Shown piece by piece: positions 54,778 to 63,875 of a stretch of DNA of 64,000 bases. Each line of letters begins with the position of its first letter. The stretch's first letter is position 1. The position numbers were made by a program, and so were the translations under genes. Source of the DNA: Kroppenstedtia sanguinis (GTDB lineage: Bacteria > Bacillota > Bacilli > Thermoactinomycetales > DSM-45169); the NCBI RefSeq assembly GCF_050433445.1, contig NZ_JBNPXF010000015.1, forward strand, positions 1 through 64,000, in the 5' to 3' direction. The notes below the pieces were generated by a model. That model did not search any database and had not been told where the DNA came from. It worked only from the letters and a program-made list of their open reading frames with translations.

Positions 54778-55545
54778 ATGCTTCTGGCGATGGATGTCGG
54801 TAATACCAACATTGATTTTGGCATATACAGAGGGGATGAACTGCTCTATCATTGGCGAGTCCAAACGGATAAGCAGTCTACAGAAGATGAGTACGGCATG
54901 CGGCTGAAAAATTTGTTTGGGCATGTGGGGATCCGATTGGAGGAGATTGACGGGATCATTATCTGTTCTGTGGTCCCTCCTCTCACCCATGTCCTGAAAT
55001 TGCTCACGCGAAAATATTTTCAGGTCCAGCCGTTGATTGTCGGGCCTGGGGTGAAGACGGGACTCAATATCCAGTATGAAAATCCCCGGGAGGTTGGCAC
55101 CGACCGCATCGTCAACGCCGTTGCTGCCATCGGTCGGTTTGGGGCGCCAGTGATCGTGGTCGATTTCGGGACAGCGACCACGTTCTGCTTTATCGATGAG
55201 AGAGGACATTATGTCGGAGGGGCGATCACCCCTGGGATCACCATCTCTGCAGAGGCCTTGTATCAACGGGCTTCCCAGCTCACCCGGGTGGAAATCGTCC
55301 AACCTGAGAGCGTGATCGGACGGAACACCATCAAGGCGGTTCAAGCCGGCGTTTACTACGGCTATGTGGGGACCGTGGATGGGATTGTCACCCGGATGAA
55401 AGCCTTGATGAAGAAACCACCGACCGTGGTTGCCACCGGGGGACTGGCGGAGCTGATCTGTGCAGAGACCCGCACCATTGATGTAGTGGATCCCTTGCTT
55501 ACACTGAAGGGATTGAAAATGATCTACGATCGGAATTCCAATTGA
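54778..55545 (+). CDS. coaX: Type III pantothenate kinase
   Basis: A 255-residue CoaX that starts CoA synthesis. Seen: LLAMDVGNTNIDFGIYRG, GPGVKTGLNIQYENPREVGTDRIVNAVAA, VDFGTATTFCFID and VVATGGLAEL of the ASKHA fold. ATG at 54778. The coaX-hslO-cysK order follows B. subtilis. Confidence 0.96.
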   Translation: MLLAMDVGNTNIDFGIYRGDELLYHWRVQTDKQSTEDEYGMRLKNLFGHVGIRLEEIDGIIICSVVPPLTHVLKLLTRKYFQVQPLIVGPGVKTGLNIQYENPREVGTDRIVNAVAAIGRFGAPVIVVDFGTATTFCFIDERGHYVGGAITPGITISAEALYQRASQLTRVEIVQPESVIGRNTIKAVQAGVYYGYVGTVDGIVTRMKALMKKPPTVVATGGLAELICAETRTIDVVDPLLTLKGLKMIYDRNSN

Positions 55546-55605
55546 GGTGAACGGGACTCTGCATGGCGTGTTTTTTCACAGTCGACGGAAAGTGAGGATG
55601 TCAAA

Positions 55606-56490
55606 ATGACCGCAGTACAGGATTACGCGATCCGGGGCACCGCATATCAGGGGTTTGTACGGGCTTTTGCCTGTGTGACCACCGACATGATGAATGAGAT
55701 GCAAAAGCGTCATCAAACCTGGCCTATCGCCAGCGCCGCCTTGGGACGAACGGTGTCGGCGGGAGCGATGATGGGGATGGCGATGAAAAATGACTCCGAC
55801 AAAATGACGATCCGAGTCCAAGGGGATGGCCCCTTAGGGCAGATCCTGGTCGATGTGGAGTCTGGGGGAAGGGTTCGGGGCTACGTGCAAAATCCGGTGG
55901 TGGATCTGCCTCACAATGCCCAGGGAAAGTTGAATGTGGGTGGGGGCGTGGGCCAAGGAACCCTGAGTGTGGTTCAAGATCTGGGTCTAAAGGAGCCCTA
56001 TCAAGGGAGCGTCGACTTGGTCTCCGGAGAGCTGGGGGATGATTTCACCTATTACCTGACGGTCTCGGAACAGATTCCCTCCTCTGTGGGAGTGGGGGTC
56101 CTGGTGGCTCCCGATGGAGGGATCCTCCATTCCGGCGGCTTTATCGTTCAGCTGATGCCCGGTGCTGAAGAACAATTGATCGCAGACTTGGAACAACGGA
56201 TCCAGCACATGCCTTCCGTCACGCAATTGATGGAAAAAGGAGACCGTCCCGAGGATCTTCTCTACCGAATCCTGGGGGACAGTCTGAAAATCAACGAACA
56301 GCAACCCCTCAGCTTCCACTGTCACTGCTCCCGAGAGCGGGTGGAAAATACCTTGCGCAGTCTGGGCAAGGATGAATTACAACAATTGATCGAGGAGCAG
56401 GGATCAGCGGAAGTGATCTGTCATTTTTGTAATGAAGTTTACCAGGTGCCCAAACCGGATCTGGAGAAATTGGTGCAAGAGGCCAATTGA
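55606..56490 (+). CDS. hslO: Redox-regulated chaperone Hsp33
   Basis: A 294-residue holdase activated by oxidation. Seen: RAFACVTTDMMNEMQKRHQTWPIASAALGRTVSAGAMM, VQGDGPLGQILVDVESGG, and the zinc redox switch with CHCS (about 239-242) and CHFC (about 271-274). ATG at 55606. Confidence 0.95.
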   Translation: MTAVQDYAIRGTAYQGFVRAFACVTTDMMNEMQKRHQTWPIASAALGRTVSAGAMMGMAMKNDSDKMTIRVQGDGPLGQILVDVESGGRVRGYVQNPVVDLPHNAQGKLNVGGGVGQGTLSVVQDLGLKEPYQGSVDLVSGELGDDFTYYLTVSEQIPSSVGVGVLVAPDGGILHSGGFIVQLMPGAEEQLIADLEQRIQHMPSVTQLMEKGDRPEDLLYRILGDSLKINEQQPLSFHCHCSRERVENTLRSLGKDELQQLIEEQGSAEVICHFCNEVYQVPKPDLEKLVQEAN

Positions 56491-56605
56491 AAAGTACGAT
56501 GCAGTCCGATCCACATCCAGTGGACTCGGGCTGTTTTCTTTTTGGGGGCATGAGTGGGGCTGGGGAGGAAGAAAATAGAGAGGAAAACCCGTTGCTAACT
56601 TGAAA

Positions 56606-56666
56606 TTGACAGAGCGAGGGCGGATTGGTACGATAAAACCATAAATACCAACCGAACTACTTGGTA
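56606..56666 (+). promoter_or_regulatory. cysK promoter with repeated TTGGTA operator-like motif
   Basis: TTGACA (56606-56611) and TACGAT (56629-56634), 17 bases apart, form a good sigma-A promoter. TTGGTA (56625-56630), TACCAA (56646-56651) and TTGGTA (56661-56666) form alternating inverted repeats around the -10 and start site. A CymR-type repressor is the expected regulator of cysK, but the match to its site was not verified. Confidence 0.6.
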
Positions 56667-56682
56667 AAAAGGGGAGGCCATT

Positions 56683-57609
56683 ATGCGCGTTGCCAACAGC
56701 ATTACTGATCTCATCGGGGAAACCCCTATTGTGAAGTTGAATCGCATTGTAGGCAAATCAGACGCTGACATCTATCTGAAACTGGAATATTTCAACCCTG
56801 GGAGCAGTGTGAAAGACCGGATCGCCCTTAGCATGATCGAAGACGCAGAGGAACGGGGGGAATTGAAGCCAGGGGATACGATCCTGGAGCCTACCAGTGG
56901 AAACACGGGAATCGGGTTGGCTATGGTCGCAGCGGCCAAGGGGTATCGAGCGATTCTGGTGATGCCGGATACTATGAGTATGGAACGGCGCAACCTCCTA
57001 CGGGCCTATGGGGCGGAACTGGTGCTTACACCTGGAGCCGAGGGGATGAAGGGAGCCATCGCCAAAGCAGAAGAGTTGGCCGCTACCCGCCAGGATGTGT
57101 TCATGCCGCAACAGTTTAACAATCCGGCCAACGTGAAGATTCATGCAGAGACGACGGGGCCGGAGCTCATCAAACAGATGGGCGGCCAGGTGGATGCCTT
57201 TGTAGCTGGGGTGGGCACCGGCGGAACCATTACCGGTGTCGGGAAAGTTCTGAAAGAGCAGATTCCCGATATTCATATCGTCGCAGTGGAACCCACCGCT
57301 TCTCCTGTCCTCTCCGGTGGCCAACCCAGTCCCCATAAGATCCAGGGGATTGGAGCCGGGTTTGTCCCGGAGATTCTGGATCGGGAGATCTATGATGAAG
57401 TGATCACCATCGACAACGAAGAAGCTTTTACATGGGCTCGCCGGCTGGCCCGGGAAGAAGGGATCCTCGGGGGGATCTCCTCTGGAGCTGCTGTCGCCGC
57501 CTCTATGAAGGTGGCTCGCCGGTTGGGAGAAGGCAAACGGGTGTTGACAGTGATCCCCAGCAATGGGGAGCGCTACTTGACCACTCAGCTGTACCAATTT
57601 GAAGAGTGA
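56683..57609 (+). CDS. cysK: Cysteine synthase A (O-acetylserine sulfhydrylase)
   Basis: A 308-residue PLP enzyme forming cysteine from O-acetylserine and sulfide. Seen: the PLP lysine in GSSVKDRIA (K44), TSGNTGIGLA, GVGTGGTITGVGK and SSGAAVAAS. ATG at 56683 behind AAAGGGGAGG. B. subtilis has cysK followed by pabB-pabA-pabC; these are absent here and folP follows. Confidence 0.95.
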   Translation: MRVANSITDLIGETPIVKLNRIVGKSDADIYLKLEYFNPGSSVKDRIALSMIEDAEERGELKPGDTILEPTSGNTGIGLAMVAAAKGYRAILVMPDTMSMERRNLLRAYGAELVLTPGAEGMKGAIAKAEELAATRQDVFMPQQFNNPANVKIHAETTGPELIKQMGGQVDAFVAGVGTGGTITGVGKVLKEQIPDIHIVAVEPTASPVLSGGQPSPHKIQGIGAGFVPEILDREIYDEVITIDNEEAFTWARRLAREEGILGGISSGAAVAASMKVARRLGEGKRVLTVIPSNGERYLTTQLYQFEE

Positions 57610-57620
57610 GGCTGGATCTG

Positions 57621-57644
57621 GCCCCGCGTGAGCGGGGCTTTTTT
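57621..57644 (+). terminator. cysK terminator
   Basis: Perfect stem GCCCCGC / GCGGGGC with GTGA loop and TTTTTT, 11 bases after cysK. Confidence 0.92.
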
Positions 57645-57817
57645 CCTGTTGAAAGGGGCGAGGGGAAGGGGAAAGGACACCTTTTTTCCCCGCCGGTTTT
57701 GTTGTAAACTGGGGGAAGGGTTTTGTGCAATCAATCACAACATGACAGCAGGCCTACGGGAGGCAGACCGCTGTCAGCCAAGGATATAGATTCCAGCCGA
57801 TGTGGAGGAGAGAACCC

Positions 57818-58675
57818 TTGACACAAACGACGCTAACTCCCTTCCGGCCGATCCAGGCCGGTGCCTTTACCTTGCCCACAGACCGACGTACTGTGGTGAT
57901 GGGGATTCTCAATATTACTCCCGATTCTTTTTCCGACGGAGGGAAGTATCATCAGATGGAGTCGGCGATGAACCGCGCTCGGCAACTGGTGGCGGATGGT
58001 GCCGACCTGATCGATGTGGGAGGCGAATCCACCCGACCGGGATATACTCCCGTCTCCTTGGAGGAGGAGTTGCAACGGGTGATCCCTGTCATCCGTGAAC
58101 TATCTCAAACCATCGACGTACCTATCTCCATCGACACCACCAAGGCGGAGGTGGCCCGGCAGGCGGTGGAAGCGGGTGCCCATATCATCAATGATCAGTG
58201 GGGATGCAAAAAAGACCCCGACATGGCCCGAACCGCAGCGGAACTGGATGTACCAGTAATCCTGATGCATAATCGGGAGGAAGCCCGTTATCACTCCCTG
58301 ATGGAAGAGGTCTGTGCCGACTTGATGGAATGTGTGGACATCGCCCGCAGGGCGGGAGTCAAAGAAGAGCGAATCATCCTTGATCCGGGGATTGGCTTCG
58401 GCAAGACCCATTCGCAAAATCTGACGGTAATGAACCATCTGGAGCAGATCGTGGAACTGGGCTTTCCCGTTCTCCTCGGCACCTCTCGCAAATCCCTGGT
58501 CGGACGTACCCTGGATCTGCCGGTGGAAGAGCGAGTGGAAGGGACCGGGGCGACGGTCACCTTGGGGATTGCCAAGGGTTGCCGGATGGTGCGTGTTCAC
58601 GATGTGAAAGAGATGGTCCGGTTCTCTCGTATGACGGATGCCATGGTGAATGCTTCCGCTGGAGGGGATCTCTGA
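57818..58675 (+). CDS. folP: Dihydropteroate synthase
   Basis: A 285-residue folate enzyme and sulfonamide target. Seen: VMGILNITPDSFSDGG, DVGGESTRPGYTPVSLEEE, ISIDTTKAEVA, LDPGIGFGKTHSQNL and GTSRKSL. TTG start at 57818 behind GGAGGAGAG; the ATG at 57800 overlaps that binding site. The stop overlaps folB's start, and folP-folB-folK form one operon. Confidence 0.95.
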   Translation: MTQTTLTPFRPIQAGAFTLPTDRRTVVMGILNITPDSFSDGGKYHQMESAMNRARQLVADGADLIDVGGESTRPGYTPVSLEEELQRVIPVIRELSQTIDVPISIDTTKAEVARQAVEAGAHIINDQWGCKKDPDMARTAAELDVPVILMHNREEARYHSLMEEVCADLMECVDIARRAGVKEERIILDPGIGFGKTHSQNLTVMNHLEQIVELGFPVLLGTSRKSLVGRTLDLPVEERVEGTGATVTLGIAKGCRMVRVHDVKEMVRFSRMTDAMVNASAGGDL

Positions 58676-59037
58676 TGGACAAGATCTTTTTCAACGGAAT
58701 GGCTTTTTATGCTTATCATGGTGTATTCCCTGAGGAGAACCGGCTGGGGCAACGGTTTCTCGTCGATCTGGAATTGGGCCTTCACTTCCAAGCAGCGGCA
58801 GAGACAGATGATCTCCGGCAAACGGTGAACTATGCCGAGGTGTATGAGGCGGTGCAGGCCGAGGTGGAGGGGAACACCTATGCCTTGCTGGAAACTTTGG
58901 CGGAGCGGATCGCCGATCGCTTGTTGACTGGTTTTCCGGTGGAAGAGGTGCAAGTCCGGGTCACCAAACCGGATCCGCCGATTCCGGGCTACTACCAGTC
59001 TGTCGGAGTAGAGATCCAGCGGAGGCAACCGCGATGA
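58675..59037 (+). CDS. folB: Dihydroneopterin aldolase
   Basis: A 120-residue FolB of the T-fold. Seen: IFFNGMAFYAYHGVFPEENRLGQRFLVDLELGL, DDLRQTVNYAEVYEAV, LLETLAERIADRLL and VRVTKPDPPIPGYYQSVGVEI. ATG at 58675, overlapping folP by one base and folK by four. Confidence 0.95.
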   Translation: MDKIFFNGMAFYAYHGVFPEENRLGQRFLVDLELGLHFQAAAETDDLRQTVNYAEVYEAVQAEVEGNTYALLETLAERIADRLLTGFPVEEVQVRVTKPDPPIPGYYQSVGVEIQRRQPR

Positions 59038-59588
59038 ACCAGACCGTGACTGCCTACCTCGGTCTGGGAAGCAATCTGGGAGACCGCCGGCTTCAGCTGG
59101 AGGAGGCGCTCCTCCGCTTGCACCGGCGAGAAGGGATTCAACTCACCCAGCTCTCTTCGCTGTATGAGACAGCACCGGTGGGTTTCCTTGATCAACCCTA
59201 CTTTCTCAATCTATGTGCGGAAATCCAGACGACCTTGTCCCCAGAGTCTCTCCTCTGGGAATTATTGCAAGTGGAACAGGAACTTCATCGAGTGCGCCGG
59301 GTGCGATGGGGTCCACGCACGATCGATGTGGATTTGCTCTTGTATAGCGACCAGATTTTGCAGGAAGAGAAGTTGATCCTTCCTCATCCCCGCATGATCG
59401 AGCGTCCCTTTGTCCTGATCCCCTTGGCGGAGATTGCGAGGGAAGTGAAGGTCCCCGGAACCGGAAAAACCGTCGGCCAGTGGCGGGAGGAGATGGGAAG
59501 CCCCGAGGATGTGGTCCCATGCAGCGACCCACTCACCCTGGCGCAGGTAACGAACGATCTAGAAGCAAATGTTCACAGGGAGGATTAG
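59034..59588 (+). CDS. folK: 6-hydroxymethyl-7,8-dihydropterin pyrophosphokinase
   Basis: A 184-residue HPPK. Seen: AYLGLGSNLGDRRLQLEEAL, SSLYETAPVGFLDQPYFLN, RVRRVRWGPRTIDVDLLLY and LPHPRMIERPFVLIPLAEI. ATG at 59034 overlaps folB's stop (ATGA). B. subtilis yazB, usually between folK and dusB, is not found. Confidence 0.96.
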   Translation: MNQTVTAYLGLGSNLGDRRLQLEEALLRLHRREGIQLTQLSSLYETAPVGFLDQPYFLNLCAEIQTTLSPESLLWELLQVEQELHRVRRVRWGPRTIDVDLLLYSDQILQEEKLILPHPRMIERPFVLIPLAEIAREVKVPGTGKTVGQWREEMGSPEDVVPCSDPLTLAQVTNDLEANVHRED

Positions 59589-59708
59589 GGGATTCATAGG
59601 GAGCCGTCTTGGAATCGGCAGAACTTGGGCGCCGCAATGTGAAGCCCCACCCCATCGTCCCAGATGCAGGATAGGACCCTACGGAGCGGCTAAAAGGAGG
59701 TGTTTCAG

Positions 59709-60716
59709 ATGCAACCGATGAAGTTGAAGATCGGACCGATCGAGACAGAGAACAATGTGGTGTTGGCCCCGATGGCCGGCGTCTGCAACCCAGCCTTCCG
59801 CTTGATCGCCCGGGAGTTTGGCACAGGGCTGGTCTGTGCGGAGATGGTGAGTGACAAGGCGATCCTGCATGGGAATGAACGGACGAAAAGGATGCTGCAG
59901 GTGGACGAACGGGAGAAACCCCTCTCCCTCCAGATCTTTGGCGGGGACAAGGAGAGTCTGGTGGAAGCGGCGCAGGTGGTGGACCAACTGACCAATGCCG
60001 ACATTATCGATATTAACATGGGTTGTCCCGTGCCCAAGGTGATCAAGTGCGATGCCGGTGCCCGCTGGCTCCTGGATCCCAACAAGATTGAAGAAATGGT
60101 CTCTGCTGTGGTGGAAGTCGTCGACAAACCGGTGACAGTGAAGATGCGCACCGGCTGGGATGAAGACCATATCTATGCGGTGGAGAACGCCAAGGCGCTG
60201 GAACGGGCGGGAGCACAAGCCGTCTCCCTGCACGGGCGCACCCGGCAACAGATGTACACCGGGAAAGCTGACTGGGACATCATCCGCCAAGTGAAAGAAG
60301 CGGTGCAAATCCCCGTGATCGGCAACGGGGATATCCAGACGCCTCAGGATGCCAAGCGGATGCTGGACACTACTGGTTGCGATGGGGTGATGATCGGTCG
60401 TGCCGCCCTGGGCAATCCCTGGATGCTGTACCGGACGATCCATTACCTGTCCACAGGAGAACTGCTTCCGGAACCCACTCCCCAGGAAAAAGTGGAGATC
60501 GCCCTCTTGCACATGGACCGGCTGATCGCCCTCCGTGGGGAAGAAGTCGCCGTCCGGGAGATGCGCAAGCATGCTTCCTGGTACCTGCGGGGCATGCGGG
60601 GAGCGGCCCGGATCAAGGATCAGGTGAATGAACAGACCACTCGGGAGGGAATGGCCCAGGTCTTGACCGGATTTGTGGAGCAGTGGGAAGCGCGTTCCAA
60701 ACAGCAACCCGCCTGA
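59709..60716 (+). CDS. dusB: tRNA-dihydrouridine synthase DusB
   Basis: A 335-residue FMN enzyme reducing uridines in the tRNA D-loop. Seen: VVLAPMAGVCNPAFRLI, INMGCPVPKV with the catalytic cysteine, VSLHGRTRQQMYTGKADWDII, VIGNGDI and VMIGRAALGNPW. ATG at 59709 behind AAAGGAGGTG. Upstream, 59637-59652 shares 15 of 16 bases with the complement of a segment in mobile copy 4. Confidence 0.95.
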   Translation: MQPMKLKIGPIETENNVVLAPMAGVCNPAFRLIAREFGTGLVCAEMVSDKAILHGNERTKRMLQVDEREKPLSLQIFGGDKESLVEAAQVVDQLTNADIIDINMGCPVPKVIKCDAGARWLLDPNKIEEMVSAVVEVVDKPVTVKMRTGWDEDHIYAVENAKALERAGAQAVSLHGRTRQQMYTGKADWDIIRQVKEAVQIPVIGNGDIQTPQDAKRMLDTTGCDGVMIGRAALGNPWMLYRTIHYLSTGELLPEPTPQEKVEIALLHMDRLIALRGEEVAVREMRKHASWYLRGMRGAARIKDQVNEQTTREGMAQVLTGFVEQWEARSKQQPA

Positions 60717-60828
60717 ACAGGTTCATAGGATGTAGGTTCTCGGATGTGACGGCACTTTCATCGATTGAAACGGATGAATTTTGACTATACAGGAGAATAA
60801 CGGAGCATCGCCGCTTTAGAGGAGTGAG

Positions 60829-62328
60829 ATGGTTATCATGAATCAAGAAGAAGAGTTGAACGAACTGTTTCAGGTGCGACGGGACAAGCTGGATACACTG
60901 CGGGAGCGGGGAATCGATCCTTTCGGCGGCAAATTTGAACGGACCCATCATGCACGGGAGATTCTCGATGCCTTTGATGCTTTGAGCAAAGAGGAGATCG
61001 AGGAGAAGCAGCAGGCAGCGGTGATCGCCGGCCGGCTGGTCTCCAAGCGGAAGCAGGGGAAAGCCACCTTTGCCCATCTGCAGGATCAGAGCGGGCGCAT
61101 CCAGATCTATGTCCGCAAGGATGAAGTCGGAGAAGAGGATTATGAAACTCTATCCACTTCAGATTTGGGGGACTGGCTAGGTATCTCCGGCATGGTCTTC
61201 AAGACCAACCGGGGAGAGACCAGCGTCAAGGCGGCGAAACTCACCTTTCTCAGCAAATCCCTGCGGCCCCTGCCGGAGAAGTTCCACGGGTTGAAAGATG
61301 TGGAACTCCGTTACCGCAAACGTTATCTCGATCTGATCATGAATCCGGAAGTGAAAGAGACCTTTATCACCCGCAGTCACATCATCAGCTCCATCCGCCG
61401 GTATCTGGATGGCCAAGGCTATTTGGAAGTAGAGACGCCCACTTTGCACACCATCCCTGGCGGTGCGGCAGCCCGTCCCTTTATCACCCATCATAATGCA
61501 CTGGATATGGAACTGTATCTGCGGATTGCCATCGAGCTCCATCTGAAGCGGCTGATTGTCGGCGGAGTTGAGAAGGTGTACGAGATCGGCCGGGTCTACC
61601 GCAACGAAGGCATCTCCACCCGGCATAACCCGGAGTTTACGATGTTGGAGCTGTATGAAGCTTTCGCTGATTTCCATGACATTATGGACCTGACGGAAAA
61701 GATGATCACCTATGTCGCCCGGGAGGTGCTGGGTAGTGACACCCTTCACTACGGGGAACACACCGTCCAATTGGGCAAACCCTGGGCGCGCAAGCATATG
61801 GTGGATCTGGTGAAGGAATACACCAGCATCGATTTTTGGCAGGAGATGGAGGATGAGAAAGCCCGTTCTCTGGCTCAGGAGCAGGGAGTGGAGCTGAAGC
61901 CGGGCATGACCTTCGGCCACATCGTCAATGAATTTTTTGAACAGAAAGTGGAGGAGAAGCTGATCCAGCCCACTTTTGTTTACGGGCATCCGGTGGAGAT
62001 CTCTCCCCTCGCCCGCAAGAATGAAGAAGATCCGCGGTTTACCGACCGTTTTGAGCTCTTCATCGTCGGCCGGGAGCATGCCAATGCCTTTACCGAGCTG
62101 AATGATCCCCTGGATCAACGGGAGCGCTTTGAAGCCCAAGTCCGGGAGAAATCCCAGGGTAACGACGAGGCTCATCCCATGGATGAGGGTTTCCTGGAAG
62201 CCTTGGAGTATGGGATGCCCCCCACCGGCGGCCTCGGCATCGGTCTGGATCGCCTGGTGATGCTGCTTACCAACAGCGCCTCCATCCGCGATGTCCTCTT
62301 GTTCCCCACCTTGCGGGATCAGGGATGA
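60829..62328 (+). CDS. lysS: Lysyl-tRNA synthetase (class II)
   Basis: A 499-residue class II LysRS. The anticodon-binding OB fold (about 55-165) has GKATFAHLQDQSGRIQIYV; motif 2 contains VYEIGRVYRNEGISTRHNPEFTMLE; motif 3 is TGGLGIGLDRLVM. ATG 60829 (AGAGGAG upstream) or 60838. It closes the B. subtilis-like block; no T-box precedes it. Confidence 0.96.
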   Translation: MVIMNQEEELNELFQVRRDKLDTLRERGIDPFGGKFERTHHAREILDAFDALSKEEIEEKQQAAVIAGRLVSKRKQGKATFAHLQDQSGRIQIYVRKDEVGEEDYETLSTSDLGDWLGISGMVFKTNRGETSVKAAKLTFLSKSLRPLPEKFHGLKDVELRYRKRYLDLIMNPEVKETFITRSHIISSIRRYLDGQGYLEVETPTLHTIPGGAAARPFITHHNALDMELYLRIAIELHLKRLIVGGVEKVYEIGRVYRNEGISTRHNPEFTMLELYEAFADFHDIMDLTEKMITYVAREVLGSDTLHYGEHTVQLGKPWARKHMVDLVKEYTSIDFWQEMEDEKARSLAQEQGVELKPGMTFGHIVNEFFEQKVEEKLIQPTFVYGHPVEISPLARKNEEDPRFTDRFELFIVGREHANAFTELNDPLDQRERFEAQVREKSQGNDEAHPMDEGFLEALEYGMPPTGGLGIGLDRLVMLLTNSASIRDVLLFPTLRDQG

Positions 62329-62345
62329 GGCGATGAGGGTGATAG

Positions 62346-62386
62346 AAAGCCCAGTGAACCAACCCTTGGTTGGACACTGGGCTTTT
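62346..62386 (+). terminator. lysS terminator
   Basis: Outer stem AAAGCCCAGTG / CACTGGGCTTT with an inner AACCAA / TTGGTT hairpin, followed by T-rich sequence, 17 bases after lysS. Confidence 0.78.
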
Positions 62387-62399
62387 GCATGGGGAGAGG

Positions 62400-62653
62400 C
62401 AGACGTGTTGATTAACTTTAGGTAGAAAATCAGGTCGGGAGGGTGGGACGGTGATTCGCCTTTGCACCCATAGGGCACAAGTCTCGCCAGGGTCGCTTTC
62501 CGCTCCCGGGTCTCGCTATGCGCTCTTTGCAAGAGATCGTAGCCGAACCACCCTCCCCGTCCCTTCAAGCCATCTTTTGCGATGGGGGCAATGGGAAGAG
62601 CGAAAGGGCCGTTTCGTTTCCGTTATCCATTTTATAGATAATCAACATCCCTG
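62400..62653 (-). mobile_element. Dispersed MITE-like element, copy 6 (short type, - orientation)
   Basis: A 254-bp element with ends CAGACGTGTTGATTAAC and GATAATCAACATCCCT, flanked by a perfect 9-bp repeat GGGGAGAGG (62391-62399 and 62654-62662). The interior matches copy 3 in the same orientation, except that about 55 bases (62466-62520) are inserted in the loop of the inner hairpin. Confidence 0.85.
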
Positions 62654-62677
62654 GGGAGAGGGTGAGGAAAATGTGCT

Positions 62678-63580
62678 TTACCGACTTGGCTTAGATCCAT
62701 AACCTTTTTCTTGCTTTAGAATCTGATTCAACCGATCCGGGTAGTTGGTCACGATCCCGTCGACTCCCCAGAGGATCAATCGGCGCATATCCCGAGGACG
62801 GTTGACAGTGTAAGGATGGATCACCATTCCGTGACGGTGGGTGCGGCGGACATCTTCCGGACGCATCCGCCGATGATCATAGCCGACTCCATCCGCATAG
62901 GCGGCGACATGGCGGAGGGTTTGGGGAGTCAAGTAACCGGATTCCTTGTAATGAAACAGTTGGATCAGCGGAATTTGGGGGAGCCTTTGATGGACCCGCT
63001 TCAGGCTGTTTCGGTCAAAGGAGACGATCATCACTTGGGACTCCTGTTTTTTGCGGGGCAAGAGGCGGTGCTTCTCCAATGTGTGGAACAGTTTTCTCTC
63101 CAGCTGGGGTCCGGCGGATTCCTCCTTGATCTCGATGCTGAAACGGATTTTCCCATTTTTCAGCCGGAGAACCTCCTCCAAGGTGGGAATTTGAAGCCCC
63201 TGAAATTGCGGGTCCCATTTGCGGGGATGTTGTTTCCCGAACCAAGTGCCGGCATCCAGCTGTTTCAACTGAGCCAGGGTATGTTTCTGCACGGGTCCGC
63301 TTCCATTGGTGGTCCGATCTAAGGTTTCATCATGGATAACCACCAGCTGTCCGTCTCGAGTCAGATGCAGATCCAACTCCATCCAATCCGCTCCCATCCG
63401 CTGAGCCAGCTGATAGGCAGGCAGCGTCGACTCCGGCGCATGTCCTGAGGCCCCCCGATGGGCGATATTCCACACCTTCTCCCTCGCCGTCGCCTCCTCC
63501 ATCATCCCGGTCCCTGTCCAAACAGGTAACAAAATCACCAGTACTAGTCCAACCCGTAACCAGTATCGGTGCGTTTCCAT
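62678..63580 (-). CDS. Secreted glycerophosphodiester phosphodiesterase
   Basis: A 300-residue GDPD-family TIM-barrel enzyme that hydrolyses glycerophosphodiesters. A signal peptide (about 1-33) precedes IAHRGASGHAPESTLPAYQLAQRMGADWMELDLHLTRDGQLVVIHDETLDRTTNG with the catalytic His/Glu/Asp set. The C terminus (HPYTVNRPRDMRRLILWGVDGIVTNYPDRL) is repeated in the gene at the right edge. The end is 24 bases from copy 6. Confidence 0.93.
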   Translation of the reverse strand: METHRYWLRVGLVLVILLPVWTGTGMMEEATAREKVWNIAHRGASGHAPESTLPAYQLAQRMGADWMELDLHLTRDGQLVVIHDETLDRTTNGSGPVQKHTLAQLKQLDAGTWFGKQHPRKWDPQFQGLQIPTLEEVLRLKNGKIRFSIEIKEESAGPQLERKLFHTLEKHRLLPRKKQESQVMIVSFDRNSLKRVHQRLPQIPLIQLFHYKESGYLTPQTLRHVAAYADGVGYDHRRMRPEDVRRTHRHGMVIHPYTVNRPRDMRRLILWGVDGIVTNYPDRLNQILKQEKGYGSKPSR

Positions 63581-63875
63581 GGGTATCCCTCCTACAGGGC
63601 TTAGGATGCCCCTGGGGAGCGGAAACTCATTCTGAATCAGGGCTGTTGTTCGGAATCAAAGGTGGCAGGATGTATTGGAGAAAGGCTACTCTTCAGGTCA
63701 TGACCCCCTTCTTCCGCCAGAACTCCAGTCCAAGCCCGCCGTTCCCGGATGATGGAGAGACGATCAATTCGCGTCACCCGTCTTAAAATGGGAACGGAGG
63801 TTCATAGACATGTCTGAAATCCATATGGAAACTTTGGAGAAATTAATGAGGGGAGAACGCCTGTAACGATAGGGC
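63581..63875. other. Gap between the two GDPD genes
   Basis: About 295 bases without a credible gene. CAGGGCTGTTGTTCGG at 63638-63653 resembles the left end of the dispersed elements but no matching right end was found. Confidence 0.4.

Noticed and set aside
63638..63653. Seventh copy of the dispersed element
   Set aside because: Only a degenerate left end is present, without interior match, right end or target duplication.
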